From: Sipunculus nudus
Lineage: Eukaryota > Annelida > Sipuncula > Golfingiida > Sipunculidae
DNA length: 64,000 nt
Assembly (NCBI GenBank): GCA_026874595.1
Contig: CM049322.1
Location: 24,029,400 to 24,093,399 of the forward strand
Direction of reading: 5' to 3'
Shown here: positions 12,543-24,300 of the stretch, piece by piece
How the letters are laid out: each line of letters opens with the position of its first letter
Position numbering within the stretch: the stretch's first letter is position 1
Position numbers and translations under genes: made by a program
The notes under the pieces: model-generated
The model's input: only the letters and a program-made list of their open reading frames with translations
Database searches by the model: none
What the model was told of the DNA's origin: nothing

Positions 12543-13786
12543 GGGTCTGTCTAAAACCCAGAGAAACCGCGGAGAGATGGAGAATTCGCGGAGAATTTGT
12601 GGAGACTTTGAGGACAGTTTTTATATGCAATGATCCTTTTAAATGCACATAAAAATCATTTAAAATCTCCAACTATATTACTCTTAACATATTTGCGCAC
12701 TGTTAAATGACCTAAATAAGTAAAAAATCTGTACATAATTAAGGATTTTACGCTCAACAATGTAGACTCACTGACGAGTGAATGCGGTAGGCCTACGCAA
12801 AATTTAACACCCATCTATATCACCAGCTGATACTGACAGATCATTAGACGAAACTGCAAAACACCTCATATTTGGACAGTTTATTGTGCAAACCTTAACA
12901 AAACCACGAACGTGTATAAAATTTATAAGGGGTGAATGAAAAATATAATATAATAAATAAATCATAACTTTACCTACATTTATTGTTAGATAATGGCACT
13001 ATCACCATTTATAGTATATATAGACCCAATTTACACCACACTTCTTTCTGATCATAACAATACAGAGTATAATAATAATAATAAAAAAAAGAGAAAAATA
13101 TAGCACAATGTACACATATATACAGCAATAGTACAATAATTTATTTGTACAATCTTCACAAAACCATTTCATTAATTGTTTTATTTATTTTTAAGACAAA
13201 TGCACATTTAAAATGAAACAACTTATTACAGTTTTTTTCTCTCTTTTTTTTTATTACACCCAATCATGTCCTCAAATACATCTTCTATCCCACATTCACA
13301 TTTAATCCCAATGGTTACAGTTGCTTTATATTTAGGCTTTGGTATTCTGGGAGAAAGTTTTGTTTTAGGAAATAGTGTATAAATGCCTGAACTGAAACAA
13401 GAAACTAAGTGTTTTGCATTAATCCTTGGTTAAAATGTTCAGTTTGTTTAATTTCTGGATTGGAACAAAGATCAGCTGCATTTGCAATCGCCAATAGCCC
13501 ACAGTCTCCTGATGCTATTCGTTGTCTCTTGCGTGGCACAAAAAAAATCTTAAGAGAAGAGCCCAAGCAACTTAGAGCTGAATTTTAAATGAATGTACAG
13601 ATTTTTAATTATTTCTGTCATTTAACAGTGAACAAATGTGTTAAGAGTAATATAGTTGGAGATTTTAAGTGATTTTAATGTGTATTTTTAAAGTATCATT
13701 GCAAGTAAAAACTCTCTGCAAATTCTCCACGAATTCTCCGCGAATTCTCCATCTCTCCGTGGATTCTCCGCGTTTTAGACAGACCC
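12543..13786. mobile_element. Mutator-like (MULE) DNA transposon, 1,244 bp, non-autonomous
   Basis: The element begins GGGTCTGTCTAAAAC and ends with the matching GTTTTAGACAGACCC. The terminal inverted repeats are about 194 bp each (12543-12736 and 13593-13786), with indel-poor divergence. It is flanked by an exact 9-bp duplication, aaaatatcc, at 12534-12542 and 13787-13795. A 9-bp duplication with GG-starting long inverted repeats fits the Mutator superfamily. No transposase frame remains. The interior carries AT-rich filler and a decayed peptidase-like frame on the minus strand. Confidence 0.8.
13250..13560 (-). pseudogene. Relic of a transposon-borne Ulp1/C48-like thiol peptidase frame
   Basis: Reading the minus strand from 13538, the translation contains SGDCGLLAIANAADLCSNPE, then FNQGLMQ and, one frame on, HLVSCFSSGIYTLFP. 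After this come KPKYKATVTIGIKCECG and EDMIGC. Animal transposon proteins carry the same order: DCGLFAIAfA, then fdQ..MR.HL..C, a basic FP segment and a Cys-rich PHD-like tail. The switch of frame between MQ and HL is explained by one missing base. The order and spacing support a common origin; the assignment to the C48-like class is an inference. The copy is too short and broken to be functional. Confidence 0.5.
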
Positions 13787-13795
13787 AAAATATCC

Positions 13796-14640
13796 TTCTT
13801 TTAACCATAACCTAGACCAGACACTGAATCTTGTTCTTTAATAATGACTATTATGGGAATGAGGGTAATAGTGCCAGAAGCCTAAAGTCTAACAGAATTA
13901 AGAGTTTACGATTGTAGTAATATTTTTTAGTGTTAATTTGATAGTGGTGTCTACATGCATGCAGCCACATCTGTTGCTAAATTATTCATTTCTGGGACAA
14001 TTTCATTCTTTAAACCAGCTCACATACCAGGATTAGTAAATATACATCAGCATAATTTTACTCTTTAAATTTTGTTCTCTGTCCTAATTTTTCCGTACAA
14101 TTATAAAAACAGCTTCAAACTTTTTTCATTATAACTATACTGATCATCAATGTAAGGCCGTCTGTTTGTACAGAGACCTTGATATGCTTAAACTGGAGTT
14201 TCTTTAACTGATTTAGTGTGACACCAGATCTGTAATCAAGAGGCTTACAATTGGTGTCTCTCCTATTTTTTAAGTGTTTCTGGGATATCAAAAAAGCAAA
14301 AGATTGGACATCTGGTCTTGCACTCTTAACACTCTTAACACCATTGTTAAGTACAGTCATTGTCATTATGTTTATACCACCATTGTCACTGTTGCAGGGT
14401 TTTTAAATTCCCAGGAAATCAGCAAAATTCTCAGGACAATGGGAATTCCCAGGATTACCCAGAAAATACTGGGAATTATATAGATAATAGTCTCACCTTT
14501 CAGAATATTTCATATACCAGTATGTCTAACAATTATTACTACTATGCAGGTAACTCCTCATGTCAAATTTCTGAATTTACCTTTATCAAGAGTCCCATTC
14601 TTACCTTATTTGTGGTAATTATGACAGGAAAAATGAGCTA
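13796..14640. other. Intergenic DNA
   Basis: No gene recognised. A small ttcccagg..gggaattcccagg repeat lies at about 14400-14475. Confidence 0.5.
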
Positions 14641-14644
14641 TTGA

Positions 14645-14890
14645 CTAATGTGGACATCCAGCACCACAGAGGGTCTGAGAGTGAGACATCTCATTATCTA
14701 ATATTATGATCGAGTGACCATGGCTGGATCATGGCACTATGTAGTGGGTAAGGTTTGAGAGAAACCCTAGAAAACCATGGACTTTGGACAGGCCACTATT
14801 ACCCAATTTCATAAGCCACACCTGGAATTGAACCTGGGTGGCCAGTGGAGAGGGCCAAGCATTTGACCACTCAACTGTCTGGGCTCATGA
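14645..14890 (-). mobile_element. tRNA-headed SINE
   Basis: On the minus strand the 5' part has an A-box-like region AGTTGAGTGGTCAAATGC (near 14860-14877) and a B box GGTTCAATTCC (14824-14834), spaced as in a tRNA gene. A non-tRNA body (gggtttctctcaaacc, atccagccatgg) follows. The ends do not pair as an acceptor stem, so it is not a tRNA gene. Boundaries are approximate. Confidence 0.6.
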
Positions 14891-15607
14891 AATTTGGGGC
14901 TTATTTCGGGCAATTCCATAAAAATCTCCAGATAACAATCAAATATGATAATATATTAGGTAAAACTATTACCTCTTTGTCTATCTCTACAAGCAGTACA
15001 ACCCAGTATGATACCATATTGATCATCAGACAGAATTGTTCAAATATGTTTGGGCACATATTTCTTGTGCAGCAGTAAGACACCATATAACCCATACATA
15101 TTTTCACTGATGCAGATAATTAGATGTCATTCAGACAGAGACCAAAGTTACTGCAGAACAGTTAGTATGAACAAAATTATGGTCACTGAGTTTAAATAAA
15201 ATGAGAGATAATGAGGGAATATATCCTCAAGACCTAGCTGTTTTTGCAGGGGTAAGGGTTCATTTGCACAAAATTTGCATTAATTTCCTACTGGACCTGT
15301 CCAACGATCCACAAGTTAAACTGTCATTGCACATGGTTGTGTTCAATAATAATTTTACCAAATTTTTACCAGATTTTACCAACTGCCCATCCTGCATGCT
15401 TGCGCATGTTATGTGAGGGGATGTGAGTGTGTGTGTGTGTGTATGGAGTGGGGGCAGGGGGATGGATTGTCAGCAAAGTGTAAAAATACATGCTACAACA
15501 CAATCTGGCTCTTTGATAAATTTGATACCTTTATGAAATAGCATGTCATACCATGTTCATAACAGGATCTTTATTATTAAACTAGATATTTGGTGCTATA
15601 GTATCCC

Positions 15608-15640
15608 CATACAATTAACCCCCCCCCCCCCTCCCCCCAG
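15608..15640. repeat. Poly-C tract
   Basis: aacccccccccccctcccccc-type run. Similar C or G runs are at 16960-16972, 28305-28314, 33397-33408 and 45035-45048. Confidence 0.8.
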
Positions 15641-15799
15641 CCTCAAAGAATAGGATCCCATCTTGAATTCAGATGCAGAGACTGACACTTGGCAAGCCAC
15701 CATGGTTTCTTATAAGTATGGGCATATTTAAGGTAAAGATCACCCTCGAAGGAGAGGTCATGATCCAAACTGAAATCTCATTCCGTAACCCATGTCTAT

Positions 15800-16870
15800 A
15801 TACATGATAAGAAAGAAATCTGTCCATTAGTTTTCAACTTATCAGGCTCACAATGCTGTGAAGTGGCAATGGTGGGGTATTACAAGGAGCGAAAGCAAGA
15901 AAACGACACAAGGTGGCACCACCGGTATTCTGCAGAAGACAAAATAACCAAGATTAAAAAAAAAAATTTATTTAATCCATCTATCAACTTAAAAATATAA
16001 GTATGGGAATATCAATTTAGCATTATCACCTGTGTGACCTTGAAATATACATCAAGGTCACCCATATTTTAATCTAACATAGCCCTTGATAAGATGCATC
16101 AAAGCCGTTGGTTTGGTGACTGTATCTCAAATTCTTTTGAAGTTATTGCGTTAACATCATTTTAACAAGAAAACGACACAACATGTTGCCACCTGCATGT
16201 CTTCTGCAAAAGACAAAGCTCTCCAAGATCTTCAGTCAATTTGAGTTTTGGATTATTCCATGTATCCCTTACTGAGATATTAAAGACTCTGTGTGAATTT
16301 CACCAAATATGGAAATATTCAAGGTCAAGTCCACTCTCATAGGAAAGGTCATGACCCCAATTTAACTAAACACTATCCCATAATCCAACCAACCAAACAA
16401 ACCAAAAGAGGTATATGCTCATCGAGCAGCTACCGGTTGCTGTGGTCAAGACCTCAGCCCTTTGCGCTCCTTTAGCATGTTCTCTGAGCCAACGGTCACA
16501 GTGCCATGCCAAGCCAAGCAGAGATCCGCAGAGGCCGCCTCTGTCCATCTCAAGCATGTGACCTTTTTAGAAAGCTACAGCATCCACAGCCACATAACCA
16601 GAAGCAACCCACATCCCCTCTACCGATCCCAGCAGCGGAAACCCAGCCATGCCATTCGAGAGCTGAACTCGATCTTGTGAACAACACTGTTTAGAGATCC
16701 ATAGCCCTTGTACTTGCGGTTTTTGGCCATGTGGACCATATTATGGGGGTTTTCCAGTATATATGCATAATATAAAAGAAATCTGTCCATTAGTTTTTTA
16801 CTTATAATGCTCACAGTACTGTCAAGTGGCAATTTTTGGGGTATTAAAAGGCACGAAAACAAGTAAAGAA
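15800..16870. repeat. Dispersed repeat, two related copies split by a GC-rich insert
   Basis: The blocks agaaatctgtccattagttt, cttat..tgctcac and gg.gtatta at 15808-15890 recur at 16766-16850. The block aaaacgacaca..gttgccacc near 16168 repeats that at 15898. Between the copies, 16395-16700 has clearly higher GC content and different sequence. Confidence 0.6.
16395..16700. other. GC-rich 300-bp island, identity unknown
   Basis: The segment stands out by composition and CpG-containing words (catcgagcagctaccgg, cggaggccgcc-like) inside an AT-rich repeat. Short frames exist on both strands, but no domain, start context or splice pair convinces. A SINE-like insertion or a retrocopied fragment are both possible. 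Confidence 0.35.
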
Positions 16871-16899
16871 TAACAGGTGGGCCACCAAAGAATTCCGGT

Positions 16900-18480
16900 C
16901 ACCAACTCAAATTTATATTCATATTTTGAACAGAAAATTCACATGTTAATCCCAAACCCCCCCCCCCCCCCCATTTAAATCTTTACAGTTTTCCCCTGGC
17001 AATGGGTATCAGAGTTTGAATCGAGATACGCTTAATTCAAAATATTGTTAAGACATTATGAAATGAAACAGAAATGGGTCTAATTACCCCAACAACCCAA
17101 ATGGACCCAAAACAGTCCCCCCCAATGGACCCAAACGGATGTGACTGGTGACCCTAACAGACCAATATAGGACCCAAAAGTTCAAATTATTTATTTCAAT
17201 TTACATTACTCACATATAACAAACCCTTACATTTTTCTCAGATTAAACCAAATGTTTGAGATTTTTTTTTTGTGCATTAACTTTGACGTTAACAAATCAA
17301 ATACAAGAGCAAGGCAAACATGCATAATACGCCTGTTGTGTATCTGATGAACCCTGACCCCATTGAATATTTGTGAAATTTGATGAGAATGTAATTCAGG
17401 GTAGAAACTCTATTAATAAATATGTATAATGAGTTCCATGAAAATCCATATGATTTTTGGCAAGTCACCAAAGTGCAGTGGTCTGATCTCATAAAATACA
17501 TATGGATTTTTTTAAGAAAATCAAACTTTGGTGAGTTATTATATTAACATTTCTGATGAGTTTTATCAAAATCCCTCATATTCTCTGCATGTTATCACAG
17601 CAAAACCACAAAGTAGCATAGTGACCTTTGAACATAATAAATACTGCCCATCATCCAACTCAGGTGAGATAATCTGTTGGTATGTAGTTATGGTGAGTTT
17701 GATGAAAATCCATCAAAGCCCTAGTAAATTATTCCAGCGACACTAATAGTTAATGGACAGACAGTGGGAATACCAAAATACTCCCATCATATGATGGGTG
17801 TATAATAAAGAAAAAAATGTTACACTTTTTATTTTTTTAATTCAAGCTCATACATAAATCATGCACTATAAAATATGATGAGGTTTAAGTATTGCTTTTG
17901 TAGTCATGGCAATAATTTTGGTATGAATTCAGCTTCGTGTTTAGTTTTAATAGGTGAATTTTAATATTTAAAAGTTATAAATATATTGAAACTTCTGTGT
18001 GCCTTTGCAGTGTGCAGTTGCCATAATATACTAAACACCATACTTTTAAAGGTGTCAGAGCAACTCTTCACCCCTTGAATTATTGAAAAAATAATCGTTT
18101 ATTCACACATATGCATACATACTTCACTACATCAGGTTTTTTCTTGTACTTCTGGCAGGCTTGCTAAGACATTAATTTTTGTATGGAAATTTAATTATAA
18201 ACTAAATACTATTCCAAAATATTTAATTTACTTTTTTATGTATTTTACACATTTTATTTACTGTGATAATTTACATTTCTAAAACATGTGATTAATTCAT
18301 TAACAAGCTTGCAATGAGTTTGCACAGCTAAACATAATTTGCTAAATCATTCAGAATTGCCTCAAAAAGTTTTTAGACTTGTTTTTCTTGTCATATGATT
18401 TTCCTTGTTTTCTTGAATTAAATATGTAACTTTCTCAGGAACATGGTATTATAAAAAAGGCATGCAAATGAGCTAAAAAA
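16900..18480. other. AT-rich intergenic DNA
   Basis: No supported gene. A C-run lies at 16960. The 17290-17760 stretch has loose repeats of gatgag.tt.atcaaaatcc. Confidence 0.45.
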
Positions 18481-18495
18481 GATTTAGGGACATAC

Positions 18496-18597
18496 TTGTA
18501 TCAGCCACCACTGATTTCTGGCAATTTCAGCTGCCAGCTCAAGTGAGCCACAGACGGCTATTGACTCTTGTCTCAGTTTTCTGGTCAACCATATCGG
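18496..18597 (-). CDS. Possible 102-bp internal exon, gene unknown
   Basis: In a patch of about 50% GC inside AT-rich DNA, the minus strand has an acceptor cacactgcag|CCG at 18597 and a donor TACAA|GTATGT at 18496/18495. One frame is fully open across the 102 bases (KLRQESIAVCGSLELAAEIA is part of it). This frame is open for about 65 codons in total, extending upstream of the acceptor. Joined in phase 1 to the exon at 19741-19789, a different frame is used and stops after about 19 codons, giving a 35-residue product. Neither reading can be confirmed here, and an unrecognised GC-rich repeat is an alternative. Confidence 0.25.
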
Positions 18598-18659
18598 CTG
18601 CAGTGTGAACTGGAGAGTACCATTTGGGCTCTGGTTATGTGCAGGGCCCTTTATCACTA

Positions 18660-19734
18660 AGTTTACAAAGCCTGTCAGTTATAACTGAATATGTTTGGCT
18701 CTATTTGCCTTCATCTATTAAAGAAATGAGGGTGACTTTTCATTATAATGTCTAGAAACTTTCATCAACTTTGAATGTTTTGTTCTGCTAGTATTTTCTT
18801 TCTGCCATTTCTATCAAGACTAATTTTTCACAGACACAGGTATCCATTTTGATATTATATTTTTAACTTACACATATACTAAAGGGAAGTGCTTATTTCC
18901 ACTTCCCCCTCCTTGAATTGAGATAAAGAATGCTTAAGTATTTCCACACCCAATATATTATATAAAATTTATATGTTTGTAAGTTTAGAAAGTAATTTAC
19001 ATCAGCTCTGCATAGGATTGCATGGGTCAATATAATAGAAGATGGTTATTTGTCCTACCATTAATATCCAAATTGGTGACAACAGTCCTACCATTACTCT
19101 TACATGCATCCTATATGTTTCTTTGTAGTTCTGGTTTTTCTTTTACTTTGAACAAAGTTACATATTTTGACACTATAGTCATGTCATTCAAATTGTTCTG
19201 GATAAATTAGGTATAATTAGGTATATATTCGCATGGTTGATAAGTTGTTATAGTAGGCCTACTATAAAGTACTTAATTCTAAAAATATTTATTTATTAAT
19301 ACAATTTTCTATTTTCTTGCGTTGTCACGGTTATTTTCACACTAGGTAATTAGGCCTATAGACATGTATTTGATGTCTGCTTCTGAAATCTTAGGGGTGA
19401 AATATTCGGCTCAGGCAGTTTCATGATAAATTTAACCTGTCATAAATATTTTCTCTCTTTAAAACAAATTGATGTTAGGGCCTGTTTAGGTCAATCTTCA
19501 CGTCCCTTTGTGTCCATTTGGATCAATATTTAAGTCCGCCTTTTAATCAGACCCACATTAATTATAAATAACACACGTGAGCGATAATAAAGGCATAAGC
19601 GATAACCTAACGCATTCACCGAAAATAATGACATTATTTTCATCTGAAGAAAACTGTTAGTGGGTGGCTTTATAATGTTTTAAAGAAGAATCACAGTGAA
19701 TATGTTATGTTATTCTATATGGCCAGAAATATGC
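18660..19734. other. AT-rich DNA between two candidate exons
   Basis: Nothing recognised. If 18496-18597 and 19741-19789 belong to one gene, this is its first intron. Confidence 0.4.
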
Positions 19735-19740
19735 ACTTAC

Positions 19741-19789
19741 CGAGTACTTGCCACTGCCGGATTTCCTGCCCCGCTTCACGCTGGTTCAT
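19741..19789 (-). CDS. Candidate first coding exon of an unidentified minus-strand gene
   Basis: An ATG at 19789 opens 16 codons plus one base (MNQREAGQEIRQWQVL, then G) and meets a near-consensus donor CTCG|GTAAGTG at 19741/19740. It lies just downstream of an E2F-like, a CCAAT and a CRE site (19792-19840), which is a typical TATA-less promoter arrangement. Local GC content is far above the AT-rich flanks. The exon ends in phase 1. The next exon would lie at lower coordinates; the segment at 18496-18597 is one candidate. I do not recognise the protein. If the ATG is not used, this is a 5' untranslated exon. Confidence 0.45.
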
Positions 19790-19791
19790 TT

Positions 19792-19840
19792 CTTCCCGCC
19801 AAAGCTAGGTGAACGATGATTGGTCAAAATCGTGACGTCA
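19792..19840 (-). promoter_or_regulatory. TATA-less promoter: CRE, CCAAT box and E2F-like site
   Basis: Read on the minus strand, a full palindromic CRE TGACGTCA (19833-19840) is followed by CCAAT (19819-19823) and TTTGGCGGGAAG (19792-19803), a good match to the E2F/DP consensus. The ATG-containing exon follows at once, with a strong splice donor about 50 bases beyond the ATG. In known animal promoters this set often drives cell-cycle or replication genes; that role is inferred here, not seen. Confidence 0.5.
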
Positions 19841-20205
19841 GATAAATGACAATATTTGTTCAGAAATGGTTCTCTGAAGTTTATTAACTGACAACTAAAC
19901 CGTGTTAGCTGCTTGTTAAAAAAATAATAGGCCTAGAAATCGGACGAGGACTAAATACTAGTATGTGAAGGTTTCAGTTTAATTTTAATTGTCTTTCAGA
20001 TTCAAGACGTTATCGTTGTTCAATCTGAACACCAAATATAGGCCTTATTATAACAGCAATTGAAACGTGTTTATTATAATTCGACTCTACAACTTTATCA
20101 GACCTATAGGGAAATATATATGTATATATGCTCTATCTATATCTAAATGGAGAGAGAAATACTGAGCGGAAAATGCTGTACAAAATATCCAACGAACACC
20201 ATGAA

Positions 20206-20210
20206 TAAAT

Positions 20211-20278
<68 letters not shown>

Positions 20279-20300
20279 ACACATTTCCAACATCAGTTAA
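20206..20300. repeat. (TA)n microsatellite with downstream tag, copy 1
   Basis: A long tatatata run ends in aaacacacatttccaacatcagtta. The same tag (acacttccaacatcagttta) follows a second (TA)n run at 20682-20745. Confidence 0.85.
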
Positions 20301-20676
20301 CAAGAATACCATAATGCAAGTAAAAAAAGCCAGGATGACTGGCAGAACAATGGGATTCTGGTAGGTACATACAGGTCATACCCCCAGTATATAGCAAAGG
20401 ACAGCATTGACTCAGCCGGTCCTATGCATGCATCACTGCTTTCTTTAACCCGTCATCCCTCCCTCCCTCCTCCATGATTGTTTTTATGTCTCTTATACAT
20501 GTACATGTTTGTGTATGGCGGTTACTCCACCATACCTGGGTTTTATTTCTTATATGATATTATTTTGTCTTTTTTGAGGTGCGGTATAATTAATAAAATT
20601 ATTGGCCCCAGTGGGGTCCAAGATCAAACAACTGACATCTCATGTTTTTTTATGGGTGTCTGGGCCTGAATGTGAC

Positions 20677-20681
<5 letters not shown>

Positions 20682-20727
<46 letters not shown>

Positions 20728-20745
20728 TTCCAACATCAGTTTACT
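20682..20745. repeat. (TA)n microsatellite with downstream tag, copy 2
   Basis: About 22 TA units followed by cacttccaacatcagttta, the tag also found after the first TA run. This suggests one duplicated unit and not two independent expansions. Confidence 0.85.
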
Positions 20746-20949
20746 GGAAGAGTATACTGCAGACATTCATTTTCAAACCTAGATATAGACCAGGTTTGGC
20801 TCGATTATAAATCGATTTTATATAGAGCCCGATATAAGTCAAACCTAGATGAGCTGGCAAAGCTATCTTAAAGAAAGCTTTGAACCCTATGGCTGATAGG
20901 CCGTAAATCATATGCCCGCCTGTGTGTGAGAGAGGAGTGTGGTGATGAA

Positions 20950-21012
20950 GGTGGGGGGGGGGGGGGGGGGAGGGGGAGGGGGGGGGGGGAGGAGGGGGGA
21001 GGGGTGGGGGGA
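20950..21012. repeat. G-rich purine tract
   Basis: A run of G with scattered A and T (gggggggggagggggagggg and similar), about 60 bases long. It has several G-runs and could form a G-quadruplex. Confidence 0.85.
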
Positions 21013-21329
21013 GCTAGGGAAAATGTCACCCCGTTCTATCAAATTTAATGTTGTCTGTGCTACTACCTGAATCATAACTTGATAACTTGTCCGATTATAC
21101 CCCGTTTTCAACAATTTATGCAGAAGTAAACAGTTCCACAATAAATTAAACTTATTATGTTCCCATTATATAAATAAATAGTTCAAGGGAGCCGGAACAA
21201 ATTAGAGAGTTAGCAGTGCTTATGTTGAAATAATACCACTAATGTCTTGAACACACATAAAATGTAGAAATAACAGTGCATAAATCAATAAATTAAATTA
21301 TATCACACATCATCGGATCTGTGGTTTTA

Positions 21330-24300
21330 TACTTTTCATATGAAGTGTCGGATATACGTTTTCGGTTAAATAATTAATCCTTATACAGACCATAATGATA
21401 CACTCAGTTTGCATTTAAGAAAGGACAAGGTAACTTGGGGTTTCATTTTTGTTTTCATATAAAGTATCAGATACATAGTCCACTTTAATGAAAACATTTA
21501 TTTTCAAGCAATTTATATCTGGGAAAATTTAAATAATTGCAATGTTTGCTTTGACGTTAGAAAAATAAGAAACCAACATTAAATGAAATTTGATTAATGC
21601 TCGAAAAACATAAAGAACGTGTTAGCATGCATATATGGAATATATATAAATACGCTCAATTGAATTTAAAAAAATCAAGGTTAATATGGACCTTATCCTT
21701 TAAGTTTTAGATACATATCTAACAGAAGAATAAATTTATTTTCATAAAATATATATATGGACAAAGTAACATTAGAGCAATGTTTGCCTGGCGTTAGAAA
21801 ACAATGTTACATAGTATTATTAAATAACATTCGAACAATAAACGGATAACGTTCGGAAAAGGTTAAAAATACACGGAATAAGCATTTAAAAGAAATGACA
21901 AGATAAGTTTTGGATTTCAATTTTTGTTTTTATGAAGTATCCAATACATTCCAAACCAGTGAATACATTTATTTTCGAGAAATATAAATATGGAAAACAT
22001 ACGTTAAGGCAATGTTTGCTTGACGTTAGAAGATGTTATATAGTAATATTGAGTAACATTCAAACAATACTCAGATAACGTTTGGAAAAGGTTAGTATGG
22101 GTCAAAGTAAATACAGTCTACGACAAGGTAACTCTGGATTTTACTTTTGTTTTCATAAAGTATCAAAAACATTCGCAAATAAAGATTACATTTATTTTCA
22201 AGAGAGATATATATGTGGACAAAATAACATTGGAGCTATGTTGTCCTGGCGTCAGATAAAAATATTATTCCAACAATAAATAACATCTGATTGATGTTCG
22301 GGAAACATTAGGAAAATATAAGCCGATGGAAAAATATAAATACGCTCAATTTCAAAGAAACCTCAGAATAAATTCGATCTTATCTTTGTTCTAATACTTT
22401 CATAACAAAAGAATACATTATTTTCATGAAATGTATATATGGATATATATTAACATTAGAGCAATGTTTGTCTGGCGTTAGAAAAAAATGTTATATAGTA
22501 ATATTAAATAACATTCGAACAATAATCAGACAACGTTCGGAAAAGGTTAGCAAAGTTCAAAGTAAAAATACACTGAATTTGCATTTAAAAGAAATGACAA
22601 GACAATTATTGGATTTCATTTTTGTTTTTATGAAGTATCCAATACATTGCAAACCATTGAATCCATTTATTTTCGAGAAATATTAATATGGACAAATTAA
22701 CATTAGAGCAATGTTTGCCTGGCGTTGGTAAAAGTGTTATATAGTTATATATTTAATAACATTCGAACAATAGTCGGATAACGTTCGGAAAATGTTAGCA
22801 AAGGTCGAAGTAAAAATAGACTGAATTTGCATGTTAAAGAAATTACAAGATAAATTTTGGATTTCATGTTTTATTTTCATGAAGTATTAAATACATTAAA
22901 AACCAGTGAATACATTTATTTTCGAGAACTATAAATATGGAAAACATACGTTAGGGCGATGTTTGCTTGACGTTAGACAAATGTTTTATAGTAATATTGA
23001 GTAACATTCGAACAATAGTCAGATAACGTTTGGAAAAGGTTAGTATGGGTCAAAGTAAATACAGACTACGACAAGGTAACTCTGGATTTTACTTTTGTTT
23101 TCATAAAGTATCAAATACATTCGCAAATAAAGAATACGTTTATTTTCAAGAGATGTATATATGGACAAAATAACATTGGAGCAATGTTGTCCTGGCGTCC
23201 GATACAAATATTTCCCCAATATTAAATAACATCTGATTAATGTTCGAAAAACGTTCGAAAAATATTAGTGTATGGAAAAATATAAATACGCACAATTTCA
23301 AGGAAAACCTCAGAGTAACTGTGATCTTATCTATTTTCTAATAAGTTTTAGATACATTCCTAACAAAAGAATAAATTTATTCTCATGAAATGCATATATG
23401 GATATAATAACATTAGAGCAATGTTTGCCTGGCGTTAGAAAAAAAGGTTATATAGTAATATTGAATAACATTCGAACAATAGTCGGATAACGTTCGGAAA
23501 AGGTTAGCAAAAGTCAGAGTAAAAATACACTATATTTGCATTTAAAAGAAATTCAAGATAAATTTTGGATTTCATGTTTTATTTTCATGAAGTATTAAAT
23601 ACATTAAAAACCAGTGAATACATTTATTTTCGAGAACTATAAATATGGAAAACATACGTTAGGGCGATGTTTGCTTGACGTTAGACAAATGTTTTATAGT
23701 AATATTGAGTAACATTCGAACAATAGTCAGATAACGTTTGGAAAAGGTTAGTATAGGTCAGAGTAGATACAGACTACGACAAGGTACCTCTGGATTTTAC
23801 TTTTGTTTTCATAAAGTATCAAATACATTCGCAAATAAAGAATACGTTTATTTTCAAGAGATGTATATATGGACAAAATAACATTGGAGCAATGTTGTCC
23901 TGGCGTCCGATACAAATATTTCCCCAATATTAAATAACATCTGATTAATGTTCGAAAAACGTTCGGAAAATATTAGCGTATGGAAAAATATAAATACGCA
24001 CAATTTCAAGGAAAACCTCAGAGTAACTGTGATCTTATCTATTTTCTAATAAGTTTTAGATACATTCCTAACAAAAGAATAAATTTATTTTCATGAAATG
24101 CATATATGGATATAATAACATTAGAGCAATGTTTGCCTGGCGTTAGAAAAAAAGGTTATTTAGTAATATTGAATAACATTCGAACAATAGTCGGATAACG
24201 TTCGGAAAAGGTTAGCAAAAGTCAGAGTAAAAATACACTATATTTGCATTTAAAAGAAATTCAAGATAAATTTTGGATTTCATGTTTTATTTTCATGAAG

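Noticed and set aside
14820-14890. tRNA gene
   Set aside because: Same reason: internal promoter boxes without a foldable cloverleaf, joined to a SINE body.
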